Of a DNA stretch of 64,000 nt, positions 46,411 to 55,751 are shown piece after piece. Location of the stretch: positions 1 through 64,000 of the forward strand of contig NZ_AQQS01000022.1 in the NCBI RefSeq assembly GCF_002088275.1. The letters run 5' to 3'. This DNA comes from Aurantimonas sp. 22II-16-19i. Lineage in GTDB: Bacteria; Pseudomonadota; Alphaproteobacteria; Rhizobiales; Rhizobiaceae. The notes below the pieces were generated by a model. The model was not told the DNA's origin, made no database searches, and worked only from the letters and a program-made list of their open reading frames with translations. The position numbers and the translations under genes are program-made. Each line of letters opens with the position of its first letter. Position 1 is the stretch's first letter.

Positions 46411-46441
46411 AAGGCCGCCTCGAAGTCCGGGCGGCCTTTTT
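46411..46441 (+). terminator. trp attenuator
   Basis: GGCCGCC (46413-46419) pairs with GGCGGCC (46430-46436) and is followed by TTTTT. The first arm can alternatively pair with GAGCGGCC just after the trpL stop (46375-46382), with one bulged base, forming the antiterminator. This is classical transcription attenuation of trpE(G). Confidence 0.88.
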
Positions 46442-46489
46442 GCTTGTGGCGTCCGGACCAAAGGGCACAACCCCCGGGGGGAATTTCCG

Positions 46490-48679
46490 ATGGTGAGCGA
46501 GCATCTTCAGGACGGCGCGGAGCGCTACGAGACCGCCGGCGGCGTCACCGTGACGCGCAGGCGCGAGAAGGTCGCCTATGAGGGCGCCATCGATCCCTAT
46601 TTCGACCGGCTGGACGGCCGTCGCGGCGCGATCCTGTTCTCCAACTACGAATATCCCGGCCGCTACACCCGCCAGGACGTCGCCTTCGTCGACCCGCCGC
46701 TGGCCATCGCCTCGCGCGGCCGGGCGCTCTGGATCGAGGCGCTGAACGCCCGGGGCAGGGTGCTCGCCGGCTTCCTCGCAAAAGCCCTCGACGACTGCGC
46801 CGACGTCGCCTCCGTCACGGTCGGGGACAACCGGATCGACGTCACCATCGCCGAGCCGGAACAAGCCGTCACCGAGGAGGAACGCTCGCGCATCCCGACG
46901 GTGTTTTCGGTGCTGCGGACGATCGTCTCGCTGTTCCGTTCATCCGAAGATGCGGCCATTGGCCTCTACGGCGCCTTCGGCTACGATCTCGCCTTCCAGT
47001 TCGATCCCGTCGCCGAGGTGCAGGCCCGCGATCCGGCCCGGCGCGACCTCGTCCTCTATCTTCCGGACGAACTGCTCGAGGTCGATCACTATTCCGCCGC
47101 GGCCTATCTCACCCGCTACGACTTTGCCTTCGCCGGCACTTCCACGGAAGGCCTGGAGCGGGGCGGCCCTGATGCACCATTCGTTGCGTCCGACACGATC
47201 CCGGCGCGGGGCGATCACCAGCCGGGCGAATATGCCGAGCTGGTGCGCGCCGCCAAGGAACAGTTCCGCTGCGGCAACCTGTTCGAGGTGGTTCCAGGCC
47301 AGGTCTTCTACCAGCGTGCCGAGCACCGCCCGTCGGAGATCTCCCGGCGGCTGAAATCGGTGAACCCGTCGCCCTACTCCTTCTTCATCAATCTCGGCGA
47401 CAACGAATTCCTGATCGGCGCGAGCCCGGAGATGTTCGTCCGGGTCAATGGCCGGCGCGTCGAGACCTGCCCGATCTCCGGCACGATCAAGCGCGGCGAG
47501 GATGCGATCTCCGATTCCGAGCAGATCCTCAAGCTGCTCAACTCGAAAAAGGACGAGTCCGAGCTGACCATGTGCTCCGACGTCGATCGCAACGACAAGA
47601 GCCGGGTCTGCGAGCCGGGCTCGGTCAAGGTAATCGGCCGCCGGCAGATCGAGATGTATTCCCGCCTGATCCACACGGTGGACCACATCGAGGGCCGGCT
47701 GCGCGACGGCATGGACGCCTTCGACGCCTTCCTCTCCCACGCCTGGGCGGTCACCGTGACCGGCGCGCCAAAACTCTGGGCGATGCGCTTCATCGAGAGA
47801 AACGAGAAGAGCCCGCGCGCCTGGTATGGCGGGGCCGTCGGCATGGTGCATTTCAACGGCGACATGAACACCGGCCTGACGCTGCGCACGATTCGTCTCA
47901 AGGATGGGATCGCCGAGGTGCGCGCCGGCGCGACGCTGCTTTACGATTCCAATCCCGAGGAGGAAGAGGCCGAGACCGAGCTGAAGGCCTCCGCGCTTCT
48001 CGGCGCGATCCGCGACGCCGGCGCCTCGAACGCCGCGGCCGGGGCTCGGGAAGCCTCGAAGGTCGGGGAGGGGCTGAACATCCTCCTCGTCGACCACGAG
48101 GATTCCTTCGTCCACACGCTGGCGAACTATTTCCGCCAGACCGGCGCCAAGGTCTCGACGGTGCGCACGCCCGTCCCGGCCGAGGTCTTCGAGCGGATCG
48201 ATCCCGACCTCGTGGTCCTGTCGCCCGGTCCCGGCATGCCGTCCGACTTCGACTGTAAGGGCACCATCGCCGCGGCGCGGGCCCATGGCGCGGCGATCTT
48301 CGGCGTCTGCCTCGGCCTGCAGGCGCTGGCGGAAGCCTATGGCGGCGCGCTGCGGACGCTGCACGTGCCGATGCACGGCAAGCCGTCGCGGATCCGGGTC
48401 GACAAACCTGGCATCATCTTCTCCGGCCTTCCCAAGGAGATCACCGTCGGGCGCTATCACTCGATCTTCGCCGATCCGGTGCGCCTGCCGAAGGACTTCG
48501 AGGTGACGGCCGAGACCGACGACGGCATCGTCATGGCCTTCGAACATCGCAGCGAGCCCGTCGCCGCCGTCCAGTTCCACCCCGAAAGCATCATGACGCT
48601 CGGCGGCGACGCCGGCATGCGGATGATCGAGAACGTCGTCGCCCATCTGCCGAGACGCGCCAGGGAGAAGGCCGCCTGA
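46490..48679 (+). CDS. trpE(G): Fused anthranilate synthase, TrpE and TrpG parts
   Basis: A 729-residue fusion that makes anthranilate from chorismate and glutamine, the first step of tryptophan synthesis. The TrpE part (to about residue 510) shows [43 protein letters not shown] and [18 protein letters not shown]. After a short Ala-rich linker the TrpG amidotransferase has [28 protein letters not shown], the nucleophile in [12 protein letters not shown] and the His/Glu in [10 protein letters not shown]. The fused form is typical of Rhizobiales. Start ATG 46490 lies about 50 bases after the attenuator. Confidence 0.96.
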   Translation: MVSEHLQDGAERYETAGGVTVTRRREKVAYEGAIDPYFDRLDGRRGAILFSNYEYPGRYTRQDVAFVDPPLAIASRGRALWIEALNARGRVLAGFLAKALDDCADVASVTVGDNRIDVTIAEPEQAVTEEERSRIPTVFSVLRTIVSLFRSSEDAAIGLYGAFGYDLAFQFDPVAEVQARDPARRDLVLYLPDELLEVDHYSAAAYLTRYDFAFAGTSTEGLERGGPDAPFVASDTIPARGDHQPGEYAELVRAAKEQFRCGNLFEVVPGQVFYQRAEHRPSEISRRLKSVNPSPYSFFINLGDNEFLIGASPEMFVRVNGRRVETCPISGTIKRGEDAISDSEQILKLLNSKKDESELTMCSDVDRNDKSRVCEPGSVKVIGRRQIEMYSRLIHTVDHIEGRLRDGMDAFDAFLSHAWAVTVTGAPKLWAMRFIERNEKSPRAWYGGAVGMVHFNGDMNTGLTLRTIRLKDGIAEVRAGATLLYDSNPEEEEAETELKASALLGAIRDAGASNAAAGAREASKVGEGLNILLVDHEDSFVHTLANYFRQTGAKVSTVRTPVPAEVFERIDPDLVVLSPGPGMPSDFDCKGTIAAARAHGAAIFGVCLGLQALAEAYGGALRTLHVPMHGKPSRIRVDKPGIIFSGLPKEITVGRYHSIFADPVRLPKDFEVTAETDDGIVMAFEHRSEPVAAVQFHPESIMTLGGDAGMRMIENVVAHLPRRAREKAA

Positions 48680-48701
48680 GCGCGGGCGGCCATTTGTGAC
48701 A

Positions 48702-49604
48702 ATGCCAGAATCCAACGCTCCGCTCGCCAAGCGCGTGGCGGCCGCGACGGTCGCCGTCGCGCTCGTCGTCCTTGCGATCAAATATCTCGCCTACGTCCTG
48801 ACGGGATCGGTCGCGCTGTTCTCGGACGCGCTGGAATCGATCGTCAACGTCGTCGCCGGGCTGATCGCGCTCTGGGCGGTGACCGTCAGCTACAAGCCCG
48901 CCGACAACGACCATCCCTTCGGCCACACCAAGGCGGAGTATTTCTCCGCCGTGGTGGAAGGGGCGCTGATCGTTCTCGCCGCCCTCCTGATCCTGCGCGA
49001 GGCCTGGGGCGCTTATCTGGAGCCCCGCGGCTTCGAGGCGCCGGTCGAGGGGCTGTTGCTGAGCGGTCTCGCCACCCTCATCAATGTCGGCTGGGCGACC
49101 TTCCTGATCCGCTTCGGCAAGGCCCACCGCTCGCCGGCGATCTCCGCCGACGGGCGGCACATCATGGCCGACGTCGTCACCTCGGTCGGCGTCGTCCTCG
49201 GCCTGATCGTCGCCACGCTGACCGGCTGGACGATCCTCGACCCGCTGCTCGCCGCGCTGGTCGCCCTCAACATCCTGTGGGAAGGTGCCCGCGTCGTCAC
49301 CACCTCGCTCTCAGGGCTGATGGACGAGGCGATCGATTCCGAATCCGACGCCAAGGTCCGCGAGACGATCTCCTGCAACGCCGACGGCGCCATCGAGGTG
49401 CACGACCTCAGGACCCGTCTTGCCGGGCGGGCGATGTTCATCGAGTTCCACCTGGTGGTGCCGGGCGAGATGACCGTCGCCGACTCGCACCGCATCTGCG
49501 ACCGCATCGAGGACGCCCTGCAGGACCTCTTCACCGGCGTGCGCGTCCTTATCCACGTCGAGCCGGAGGACGAGGCCAAGCAGACCGGGGTGCCGGTGCT
49601 GTGA
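48702..49604 (+). CDS. Cation diffusion facilitator (CDF) metal exporter
   Basis: A 300-residue membrane protein with about six helices and a C-terminal cytoplasmic domain. The metal-site motifs are SVALFSDALESIVNVVAGL, the HPFGHTKAEYFSAVVEG loop and DGRHIMADVVTSVGVVLGL (HxxxD). The ferredoxin-like C-terminal domain has DLRTRLAGRAMFIEFHLVVPG and RICDRIEDALQDL. Substrate is a divalent cation such as Zn2+, Fe2+, Co2+ or Mn2+. The gene begins 22 bases after trpE(G) and may be transcribed with it. A GTG at 48696 is an alternative start. Confidence 0.92.
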   Translation: MPESNAPLAKRVAAATVAVALVVLAIKYLAYVLTGSVALFSDALESIVNVVAGLIALWAVTVSYKPADNDHPFGHTKAEYFSAVVEGALIVLAALLILREAWGAYLEPRGFEAPVEGLLLSGLATLINVGWATFLIRFGKAHRSPAISADGRHIMADVVTSVGVVLGLIVATLTGWTILDPLLAALVALNILWEGARVVTTSLSGLMDEAIDSESDAKVRETISCNADGAIEVHDLRTRLAGRAMFIEFHLVVPGEMTVADSHRICDRIEDALQDLFTGVRVLIHVEPEDEAKQTGVPVL

Positions 49605-50221
49605 CTGTCGGGGAGCGAGGCTGGAAGCGTTGCGCCTGCCGCTGAACCCGTGAAAGATCATGAACTCCGCGCGATCCGCCTAGCCCCTCGCGAGGGCGAG
49701 GCCCCTATGCGTCGATGCCCGATGGCGTGGAGTCCCGCCGGTCTTCCCCCGGCCGGTCCGGGCGACATCTGCCACTCGCGCCAGGCCTTGTCCGTATGAA
49801 GCCCGGGGCTCTTGTGCGGACGGGTGGTGATGCCATCCGACGCGTCGGCATTCTCGGGCACCGTCCCTACAGGGTTCACACATCTCCTGTCAGATACGAA
49901 CGAGCGGCCGCCTGTTCTCCGGTCCGACGTCGCAGAACCGGTCAAGGCAGCAAAGCTTCGTCATCGCGGGCTTGACCCGGGATGACGAAGCGGCGGTGCT
50001 TCCAGCGCTTCTGCGACGTCGCTTCGTCGTGCCAGATGTCGATCGCAACACCGGCGCGAGATGGGTGAATCTTCTAAAGACAAGACCCTAAAGCGACGAG
50101 GGGCGGGGCTGGCGCCGGCGCCTGCTTTCCCGCAGCCGCGCGCCGCGAACGTCCCTCGCAAGGCGCCGGTCGCAACGGCGCCTGATCCGACCTGTGTTCG
50201 ATGCCGGTTCGGCCCCTGTCC
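49605..50221. other. Non-coding gap between the CDF and tyrosinase genes
   Basis: The gap of 617 bases contains a small hairpin (CCTCGC-GAGG-GCGAGG near 49686-49701) and the palindromic repeat at 49956-49990. Short frames on both strands show no protein-like composition or ribosome site. No RNA gene was recognised. Confidence 0.5.
49956..49990. repeat. REP-like intergenic palindrome
   Basis: CTTCGTCATC...GATGACGAAG arms enclose the core CGGGCTTGACCCGG. This core is a very common extragenic palindrome in Rhizobiales. It probably acts as an mRNA end structure or is a relic of a mobile palindromic element. Confidence 0.7.
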
Positions 50222-51805
50222 TCACTGATTCACCAGCTCGATATTCCCGATCACCGGCTGTGCCCCCGCTTCCGGATTGTCGGCCGGGACGACATAGTAG
50301 CTCAGCGGATCGCTGATGACGCCGGACTGGATCTGCCGGGTGATGTCGAAGACGAACCGCACCGGCTTGGCGGCGGCATCGGTGCCGAAGGGCTGGGCAT
50401 CGAAGAACTGCAGCGAGCCGACATAGTTGGGGCTGTCGCCCGTCGACGGCTGGCTGCCCGGCTGGCCGGCGAAGACGTTGTAGACCGTGCCCGGCTGGAC
50501 GTCCGTCCGGATGCCGGAAAGGACGAGATACTGGCGCTTGTCCGAACTGCGCAGGCTTTCCGAAAAGCTCTGGATCGAGGCGCCGCGCAGCATGGGTGAC
50601 AGCGTGATCGCCGTCGGCGCCGCGCCGAGCACCAGCGGCTGGCCGGTCGTCGCCATCGTCTGGGACGGTATCGCGGGCTGCTCGGGCGTCTCGCCGTCGC
50701 CGGGCGAGGGGGCTGCGGCCGGTGGCGGGGTCCCGCCCGCCTGTGCGACCTGCGTGCCGCCGCCGAGGATGTCGTTGACCGCCGCAGCGCCGCTGGTCGC
50801 CGTCGATGCCCGCCCGACCGAGGCCACGGCCGCCTGCTGGCGCGGCAGGACGTCATAGGCATAGCCGAGCGGCTCGATCGCCGTGACCTGTCCGTTGGTG
50901 ACCTCCGTCCGATGTCCGGACGCGTCGGCGAAGACGTGCACCTGCCGGCTCGCCCATTGCGCCCCGGTCGGGTTGCGCCCGCCATTGGCGTTCCATCCGG
51001 CCCAGATCCGGTCGATGTTGCAGTGATGGATCCAGAAGATCGGGTCCTGGGCGGCGAAGGGCACCGAGCCCATGTTCTGCGTGCCGCCGGTGTTGACGTG
51101 GATGAAGCCGTGCAACTCGTTGTCGATGCGCTCGTTGAAGCCCTGCGGCACGCCCTGCGGGCCGCTGTAGTACTGCCGCTCGTCCATCACGTCGAGGGAC
51201 AGGAGATTGCCGGGCAGCCCGCCGCGGATGCGGTTCAGCGGCGTGCCCTCGTTGATGCCGGGGTTGCGATTCGCCTGGTAGAGCGCCGAAAACACCGGAT
51301 CGTCCGGCTGGCGGAATTCCACCGGGATCGAGGCGTCCTCGGTATAGTTCCAGTAGGGCAGCGTGAAGCTGTCCTCGCTGGTCACCCTGCGGATCGTGTC
51401 CTCGAAGAACAGGATGAGCGCCCTGTGCCAGGGCAGGAAGTTCGGCTCCCAGGTGTTGCTGCCATGGGCCTGGCAGGTGCTCCACACCAGGTTGGCGAGG
51501 TCCCGGTCCGGGCTCGGCTGGCTGCCATAGATCCGGTTGAGCTCGGCGAGCTTGCTGCTCGAGCCGCTGACCGCGTGGGTGTACCACTGGAAGACCCAGG
51601 AGGAGGGAGTTCCCGCGCCGCTCTCCTTCATGATCCTCACCGCCCGGGCATAGGTCTCGAGATTGCGCTTGCCCTCCTGCGTGCGGGCGTCGTGACGCAC
51701 CCGCAGCGGCTGGGCGCTGGCGAGCTGCCCGAAGCTTCCCGGCAGCAGCGTCACCACCGTCAGCGATGCCACGACCTTCAGAATTGTGCGTCTCGACATC
51801 ATCAT
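50222..51805 (-). CDS. Tat-exported tyrosinase-family copper protein
   Basis: A 527-residue type-3 copper enzyme of the tyrosinase/catechol-oxidase family. The N-terminus MMMSRRTILKVVASLTVVTL is a Tat signal, so it folds in the cytoplasm and acts in the periplasm or outside. CuA ligands are His77 (WYTHAV), His114 (CQAHGSN) and His127 (PWHRALILFFED); CuB ligands lie in ELHGFIHVNTGG and DPIFWIHHCNIDRIWAGW. After a Pro/Ala-rich linker (about 335-385) comes a C-terminal beta domain (SPMLRGASIQSFSES, LVLSGIRTDVQPG) like the shielding domain of some tyrosinases. ATG 51805 follows CTGGAGGTCTGTCCC. Probably oxidises phenols or makes melanin. Confidence 0.9.
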   Translation of the reverse strand: MMMSRRTILKVVASLTVVTLLPGSFGQLASAQPLRVRHDARTQEGKRNLETYARAVRIMKESGAGTPSSWVFQWYTHAVSGSSSKLAELNRIYGSQPSPDRDLANLVWSTCQAHGSNTWEPNFLPWHRALILFFEDTIRRVTSEDSFTLPYWNYTEDASIPVEFRQPDDPVFSALYQANRNPGINEGTPLNRIRGGLPGNLLSLDVMDERQYYSGPQGVPQGFNERIDNELHGFIHVNTGGTQNMGSVPFAAQDPIFWIHHCNIDRIWAGWNANGGRNPTGAQWASRQVHVFADASGHRTEVTNGQVTAIEPLGYAYDVLPRQQAAVASVGRASTATSGAAAVNDILGGGTQVAQAGGTPPPAAAPSPGDGETPEQPAIPSQTMATTGQPLVLGAAPTAITLSPMLRGASIQSFSESLRSSDKRQYLVLSGIRTDVQPGTVYNVFAGQPGSQPSTGDSPNYVGSLQFFDAQPFGTDAAAKPVRFVFDITRQIQSGVISDPLSYYVVPADNPEAGAQPVIGNIELVNQ

Positions 51806-51986
51806 GGGACAGACCTCCAGCGGGAAGAACGAACGAGCGAGAGCGCAGTCATACGCCGGTTCGACTTCCGGCGCATTACAATGACGTTGCGTCACAGTAA
51901 TGTTTTCCGGCCGCCCCGTTCCGTGCCCCCCGTCGCGCGGTTTCCTGGCTGCAGGCGGTCGAGGGCTCGCGGCATATTTTGCCGTC

Positions 51987-52014
51987 TTGCATTTCGGACC
52001 GGATCGGCTAGTTT
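51987..52014 (+). promoter_or_regulatory. Likely promoter of the leu leader and leuA
   Basis: TTGCAT (51987-51992) and TAGTTT (52009-52014) are 16 bases apart. The expected start of transcription at about 52021-52023 coincides with the ATG of the Leu-rich leader peptide. Confidence 0.5.
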
Positions 52015-52022
52015 CGCGCCCC

Positions 52023-52136
52023 ATGAAGACGACGATGACCCCTTCGGCTTTCGGCCCGCGCGATACTCGCGCCGTCTCGTCGCGCGCCCTGCTTCCGCTT
52101 CTTGGCCTCCTTATCGGCGACCGTCGGACCCGGTGA
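52023..52136 (+). CDS. Leucine-rich leader peptide of leuA
   Basis: A 37-residue open frame with five Leu codons within eight (ALLPLLGLLIG) near its end, followed by a stop. Such a Leu run upstream of leuA is the hallmark of leucine attenuation, known for leuA in Rhizobiales. The ATG at 52023 lies just where transcription should begin, so it may be leaderless; an internal ATG at 52035 is possible. Confidence 0.65.
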   Translation: MKTTMTPSAFGPRDTRAVSSRALLPLLGLLIGDRRTR

Positions 52137-52400
52137 GTCAGGGGCGTCCGGCGGTCGAAGCCGGCGCGGTCTGTTCGGACCGATCCGCATCCGCCCCTCG
52201 CACCCTCACCAACTCCGTTCCTCCACGGAGCCGTTCGTCGATGAAGACGGCGCTGCGGCATCGCCAACACCCCCGATCGACCATCGGCGGGCCCGATGCA
52301 CAGAGCCGATGAGCCCGAGCGCCTTTCCTGCCTCCCCACGGTGGCAGGGCGCCCGCCAGCTCCCCGCGCGAACGCTCCGAGCGATCAAGGTTTGAAGCCG
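52137..52400 (+). promoter_or_regulatory. leuA leader region with candidate attenuator structures
   Basis: These 264 bases between the Leu-rich leader and leuA contain several GC-rich inverted repeats: CCGGC/GCCGG just after the leader stop, CGGTC/GACCG near 52165, and GGCGGGC near 52285 that can pair with GCCCGAGCGCC before CTTTCC. The last may be the attenuator terminator, but it lacks a long T-run, so the exact structure is uncertain. Confidence 0.4.
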
Positions 52401-54143
52401 ATGTCAGTCAGTCCCGCCACCTCATCCGCCGCCGCGCACTCCGGGGAAGAGCCCGCCGCGAGCCCGCGGACCACCATGCCGGACGCGCCGCGCAAGTACC
52501 GCCCCTATGGCCAGATCGACCTGCCCGATCGCACCTGGCCGTCCAACACCATCACGCAGGCGCCGGTGTGGTGCTCGGTCGATCTCAGGGACGGCAACCA
52601 GGCGCTGGTCGATCCCATGGGCCAGGACCGCAAGGCCCGCTTCTTCGCGCTGTTGCTGGCGATGAACTTCAAGGAAATCGAGATCGGTTTCCCCTCGGCC
52701 TCCCAGACCGATTTCGACTTCGCCCGCTGGTGCATCGAGCAGGGCGGGGCGCCCGAGGACGTCTCGCTGCAGGTGCTGGTCCAATGCCGCCCGGAGCTGA
52801 TCCAGAAAACCTTCGAATCCCTGGAGGGCTCGGTCCGACCGATCGTCCACTTCTACAATTCCACCAGCGAGCTGCAGCGCCGCGTCGTGTTCCAGAAGGA
52901 CCGCGCGGGAATCCGGCAGATCGCCGTCGATGCGGCGAAGATGATCACCGACATGGCGGCTAAGGCCGGGGGCGGCTACCGCTTCGAATATTCGCCCGAG
53001 AGCTTCACCGGCACCGAGCTCGATTTCGCCGTCGAGATCTGCAACGCGGTCGCCGAGGTCGTGAAGCCGACGCCCGAGAACAGGCTGATCTTCAATCTCC
53101 CTGCGACCGTCGAGATGTCGACGCCCAACGTCCATGCCGACCAGATCGAGTGGATGTGCCGCAACCTCGACAATCGCGACAGCCTGATCGTCTCGCTGCA
53201 TCCCCACAACGACCGGGGCACCGCCATCGCCGCGACCGAGCTCGGCCTGATGGCCGGCGCCGACCGCGTCGAGGGCACCCTCTTCGGCAATGGCGAGCGG
53301 ACCGGCAACGTCGATCTGGTGACGCTCGCCCTCAACATGTACACGCAGGGGATCGATCCCGGCCTCGACGTCTCCGACATCAACAGGATCAAGGACGTCT
53401 ACGAATACTGCAACAGGCTGACGATCCCCGAGCGCCACCCTTACGTCGGCGAACTCGTCTACACCGCCTTCTCCGGCTCCCACCAGGACGCCATCAACAA
53501 GGGCATGAAGGCCCGGCGCGCGGCCAACAGTGAGGTCTGGGAAGTCCCCTATCTGCCGATCGACCCGAAGGACGTCGGCCGCAGCTACGAGGCGATCATC
53601 CGCATCAACTCGCAGTCGGGCAAGGGCGGCATCGCCTACATCCTGCAGGCCGACTACGGGCTCAACCTGCCGCGCAACCTGCAGATCGAGTTCCGCGAGG
53701 ACATCCAGCGGATCACCGACGAGACCGGCGTGGAACTGCCGGCACGGGCGATCTACGACCGCTTCATCGAGCGCTATGTCGAGCAGCCGGCGGGCCGGAT
53801 CAAGTTCGTCGACCACTTCACCCGGCCGAACCAGACCGTCAAGGGCGAGCGCATCGTCGAGGCGACGATCCTCGACGACGGTCGGGAAATCACCATCGAG
53901 GGCAACGGCACCGGCCCGATCGATGGCTTCATCGACGCGCTCAAGCGCCATCTCGGCATCGAGTTTTCGGTCTTCGACTATTCCGAGCACTCGCTCGGCG
54001 CCGGCTCGGACGCGCGGGCGATCTGCTACATGGAGATCGCCCATCCGGGCGGGCGGCTGTTCGGCGCGGCGATCAACAAGAACATCGTCTCGGCCTCCCT
54101 CGAGGCGATCGTCTCGGCGGTCAACCGCATCGTCGCGGCGTGA
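52401..54143 (+). CDS. leuA: 2-Isopropylmalate synthase
   Basis: A 580-residue enzyme that condenses acetyl-CoA with 2-oxoisovalerate, the first committed step of leucine synthesis. Catalytic motifs are SVDLRDGNQALVDPM at the barrel start and SLHPHNDRGTAIAATE; FGNGERTGNVDLVTLALNMY follows. The C-terminal regulatory domain (IEGNGTGPIDGFIDALKRHLG) binds leucine for feedback inhibition. The long form with an N-terminal extension matches the actinobacterial/alphaproteobacterial LeuA class. ATG 52401 gives the family-length start; upstream frame is non-coding leader. Expression is probably controlled by the Leu-rich leader. Confidence 0.96.
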   Translation: MSVSPATSSAAAHSGEEPAASPRTTMPDAPRKYRPYGQIDLPDRTWPSNTITQAPVWCSVDLRDGNQALVDPMGQDRKARFFALLLAMNFKEIEIGFPSASQTDFDFARWCIEQGGAPEDVSLQVLVQCRPELIQKTFESLEGSVRPIVHFYNSTSELQRRVVFQKDRAGIRQIAVDAAKMITDMAAKAGGGYRFEYSPESFTGTELDFAVEICNAVAEVVKPTPENRLIFNLPATVEMSTPNVHADQIEWMCRNLDNRDSLIVSLHPHNDRGTAIAATELGLMAGADRVEGTLFGNGERTGNVDLVTLALNMYTQGIDPGLDVSDINRIKDVYEYCNRLTIPERHPYVGELVYTAFSGSHQDAINKGMKARRAANSEVWEVPYLPIDPKDVGRSYEAIIRINSQSGKGGIAYILQADYGLNLPRNLQIEFREDIQRITDETGVELPARAIYDRFIERYVEQPAGRIKFVDHFTRPNQTVKGERIVEATILDDGREITIEGNGTGPIDGFIDALKRHLGIEFSVFDYSEHSLGAGSDARAICYMEIAHPGGRLFGAAINKNIVSASLEAIVSAVNRIVAA

Positions 54144-54150
54144 GCGGCCG

Positions 54151-54924
54151 GTGATCGAGACGCCGCGCCTCCATGCGCTGGAAACGGGAGGCGGCGACGA
54201 GCCGCCTGTCGTCTTCCTGCACGGCTTCGACGGCAGGGCCGAGGCCTTCGATGCCGTCGCCGCCAGCCTGGCAGGCGAGGGGCGACGCTGCCTCGCCTTC
54301 GACCTTCCCGGCCATGGCCGCTCGGCCGATTATCCGGGCTTCGGCCCGCCCAAGACCGCCGCCCGGGCGGTTCTCGCCGAGCTGCAGCGACGCGGCATCG
54401 CGCGGGCCCATCTCGTCGGCCATTCCATGGGCGGCGCCGTCGGCTGCCTCGCCACCCTGTTCGAACCGGGCCGGGTCGCCTCGCTGACGCTCCTCGCGCC
54501 CGGCGGCTTCGGGCCCGAGATCGGCCTCGATCCCATCCGCGCGGCGATGACGGCCGAGACCGTGGGCGACCTTCGCACAGCGCTCGGCCGGATGACGGCC
54601 CCCGGTTTCGCCGTCCCGCCGGACGCTGCGAGGGGCAACAACTGGCCGGAGGGGCGGGCGGCCATCCGTTCCGTCTTCGACCTCCTGTTCGGTTCCGGCA
54701 GCCAGGGCGTCCTGCCGCTGGCGGCGATCGCCGAAACGGGCAGGCCGATCGAAGTCCTCTGGGGCGAGGCGGACCAGGTGACGCCCGTCGGCCAGAGCGA
54801 CGACCTGCCGCCGCCCTTCGCGGTGACCCGGCTTCCCGGCGTCGGCCATATGCTGATGCTCGAGGCGCCCGCAGAGACCTCGGCCGCGGTCCGCCGCGCC
54901 GTGGCGAGGGGCGAAGCTGACTGA
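54151..54924 (+). CDS. Alpha/beta hydrolase
   Basis: A 257-residue alpha/beta-hydrolase-fold protein. The nucleophile elbow is GHSMGGAVG, the oxyanion region VVFLHGFDGRAEAFD, the acid Asp lies in VLWGEADQVTP and the catalytic His in LPGVGHMLMLEAP. It resembles the C-terminal hydrolase region of acetoin-dehydrogenase E2-like proteins but has no lipoyl domain. The GTG start at 54151 lies seven bases after the leuA stop, so it is probably co-transcribed with leuA. Substrate unknown. Confidence 0.85.
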   Translation: MIETPRLHALETGGGDEPPVVFLHGFDGRAEAFDAVAASLAGEGRRCLAFDLPGHGRSADYPGFGPPKTAARAVLAELQRRGIARAHLVGHSMGGAVGCLATLFEPGRVASLTLLAPGGFGPEIGLDPIRAAMTAETVGDLRTALGRMTAPGFAVPPDAARGNNWPEGRAAIRSVFDLLFGSGSQGVLPLAAIAETGRPIEVLWGEADQVTPVGQSDDLPPPFAVTRLPGVGHMLMLEAPAETSAAVRRAVARGEAD

Positions 54925-55014
54925 GCGGCCGTGACGCGGCGTAACGGCAGTTTCCTTCGGCGGCAAACCCCGGTACGGTAAACATTCGGTAAAGCGGCGC
55001 GATTCGAGGCAGGA

Positions 55015-55674
55015 ATGGGCGAGACCAGGGAAAAGACCGTCCAGCTGACGGGCCAGCTCACGGGAACGAAGCGGCTGGCGGATGCGGTGCGTCAGGCCAA
55101 GATCGCCACGGCCCAGCGCTCCGACGTCGTCGTCGACATCCGCGAGGCGGACCGCGCCCGCCTCGACATCCTGGCGGAAGAACTGCAGCCGATCATCCGC
55201 GAGCTCGAGCCCGGCGACGACTATTTCGACTTCACCGTCTCCGGCGGCAGCCATCCGCGCCTGTGGATCGATGGCACCGCCAATGTCCTGATGGCGCGCG
55301 ACCGGCGAACCTACCGGTTCGTCCGCGAGACCCGGCTCGGTCGGCTGACACTGGCCGAATCCACCGAGCCGCGGGTGATCGCCGACCATGTGACGGATTA
55401 TGTCGCCGAGCGCATCGTCGAGCGCGAGAAGGCGTTCGCCGCCGACGACGTCATGCGGCTCGCCGAGACCCACCAGCCGCCCCGCGCCGCCAAGGCGGCG
55501 CCCGAGGCGGACGAGCCGCTCCGCATGAAGGAGCCGGCGTCGCAGGCGCGGCTGGCCCGCTCGCGGGCGAGCGATGTCGCCATCGCGCTGATCTGGCTGA
55601 TGATCGGCGCCGTCATCGGCGCCGCCATCCTGCTCGCCATCGCCTCCTATCGCGGCGTGGTCATCCCGGGCTGA
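55015..55674 (+). CDS. Uncharacterised tail-anchored membrane protein
   Basis: A 219-residue protein with a hydrophilic body (residues 1-180) and one C-terminal helix (VAIALIWLMIGAVIGAAILLAIASY). The body contains FDFTVSGGSHPRLWIDGTANVLMARDRRTYRFV, a beta-rich part that looks conserved in character, and a Pro/Ala-rich segment before the helix. It resembles hypothetical proteins widespread in Rhizobiales; no function is known. ATG 55015 follows GAGGCAGGA. Confidence 0.7.
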   Translation: MGETREKTVQLTGQLTGTKRLADAVRQAKIATAQRSDVVVDIREADRARLDILAEELQPIIRELEPGDDYFDFTVSGGSHPRLWIDGTANVLMARDRRTYRFVRETRLGRLTLAESTEPRVIADHVTDYVAERIVEREKAFAADDVMRLAETHQPPRAAKAAPEADEPLRMKEPASQARLARSRASDVAIALIWLMIGAVIGAAILLAIASYRGVVIPG

Positions 55675-55751
55675 CGATTCGTTCCCGGCGCGGTCCCGGC
55701 TGACAGGTCTCTCCCGACCGGACCGACCACCGATCCTCCGCGTGGATTGCG

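Noticed and set aside
49658-49945. Minus-strand frame of 95 codons downstream of the CDF gene
   Set aside because: Low-complexity, Arg/Gly-rich translation in a region dominated by palindromic repeats; no start signal.
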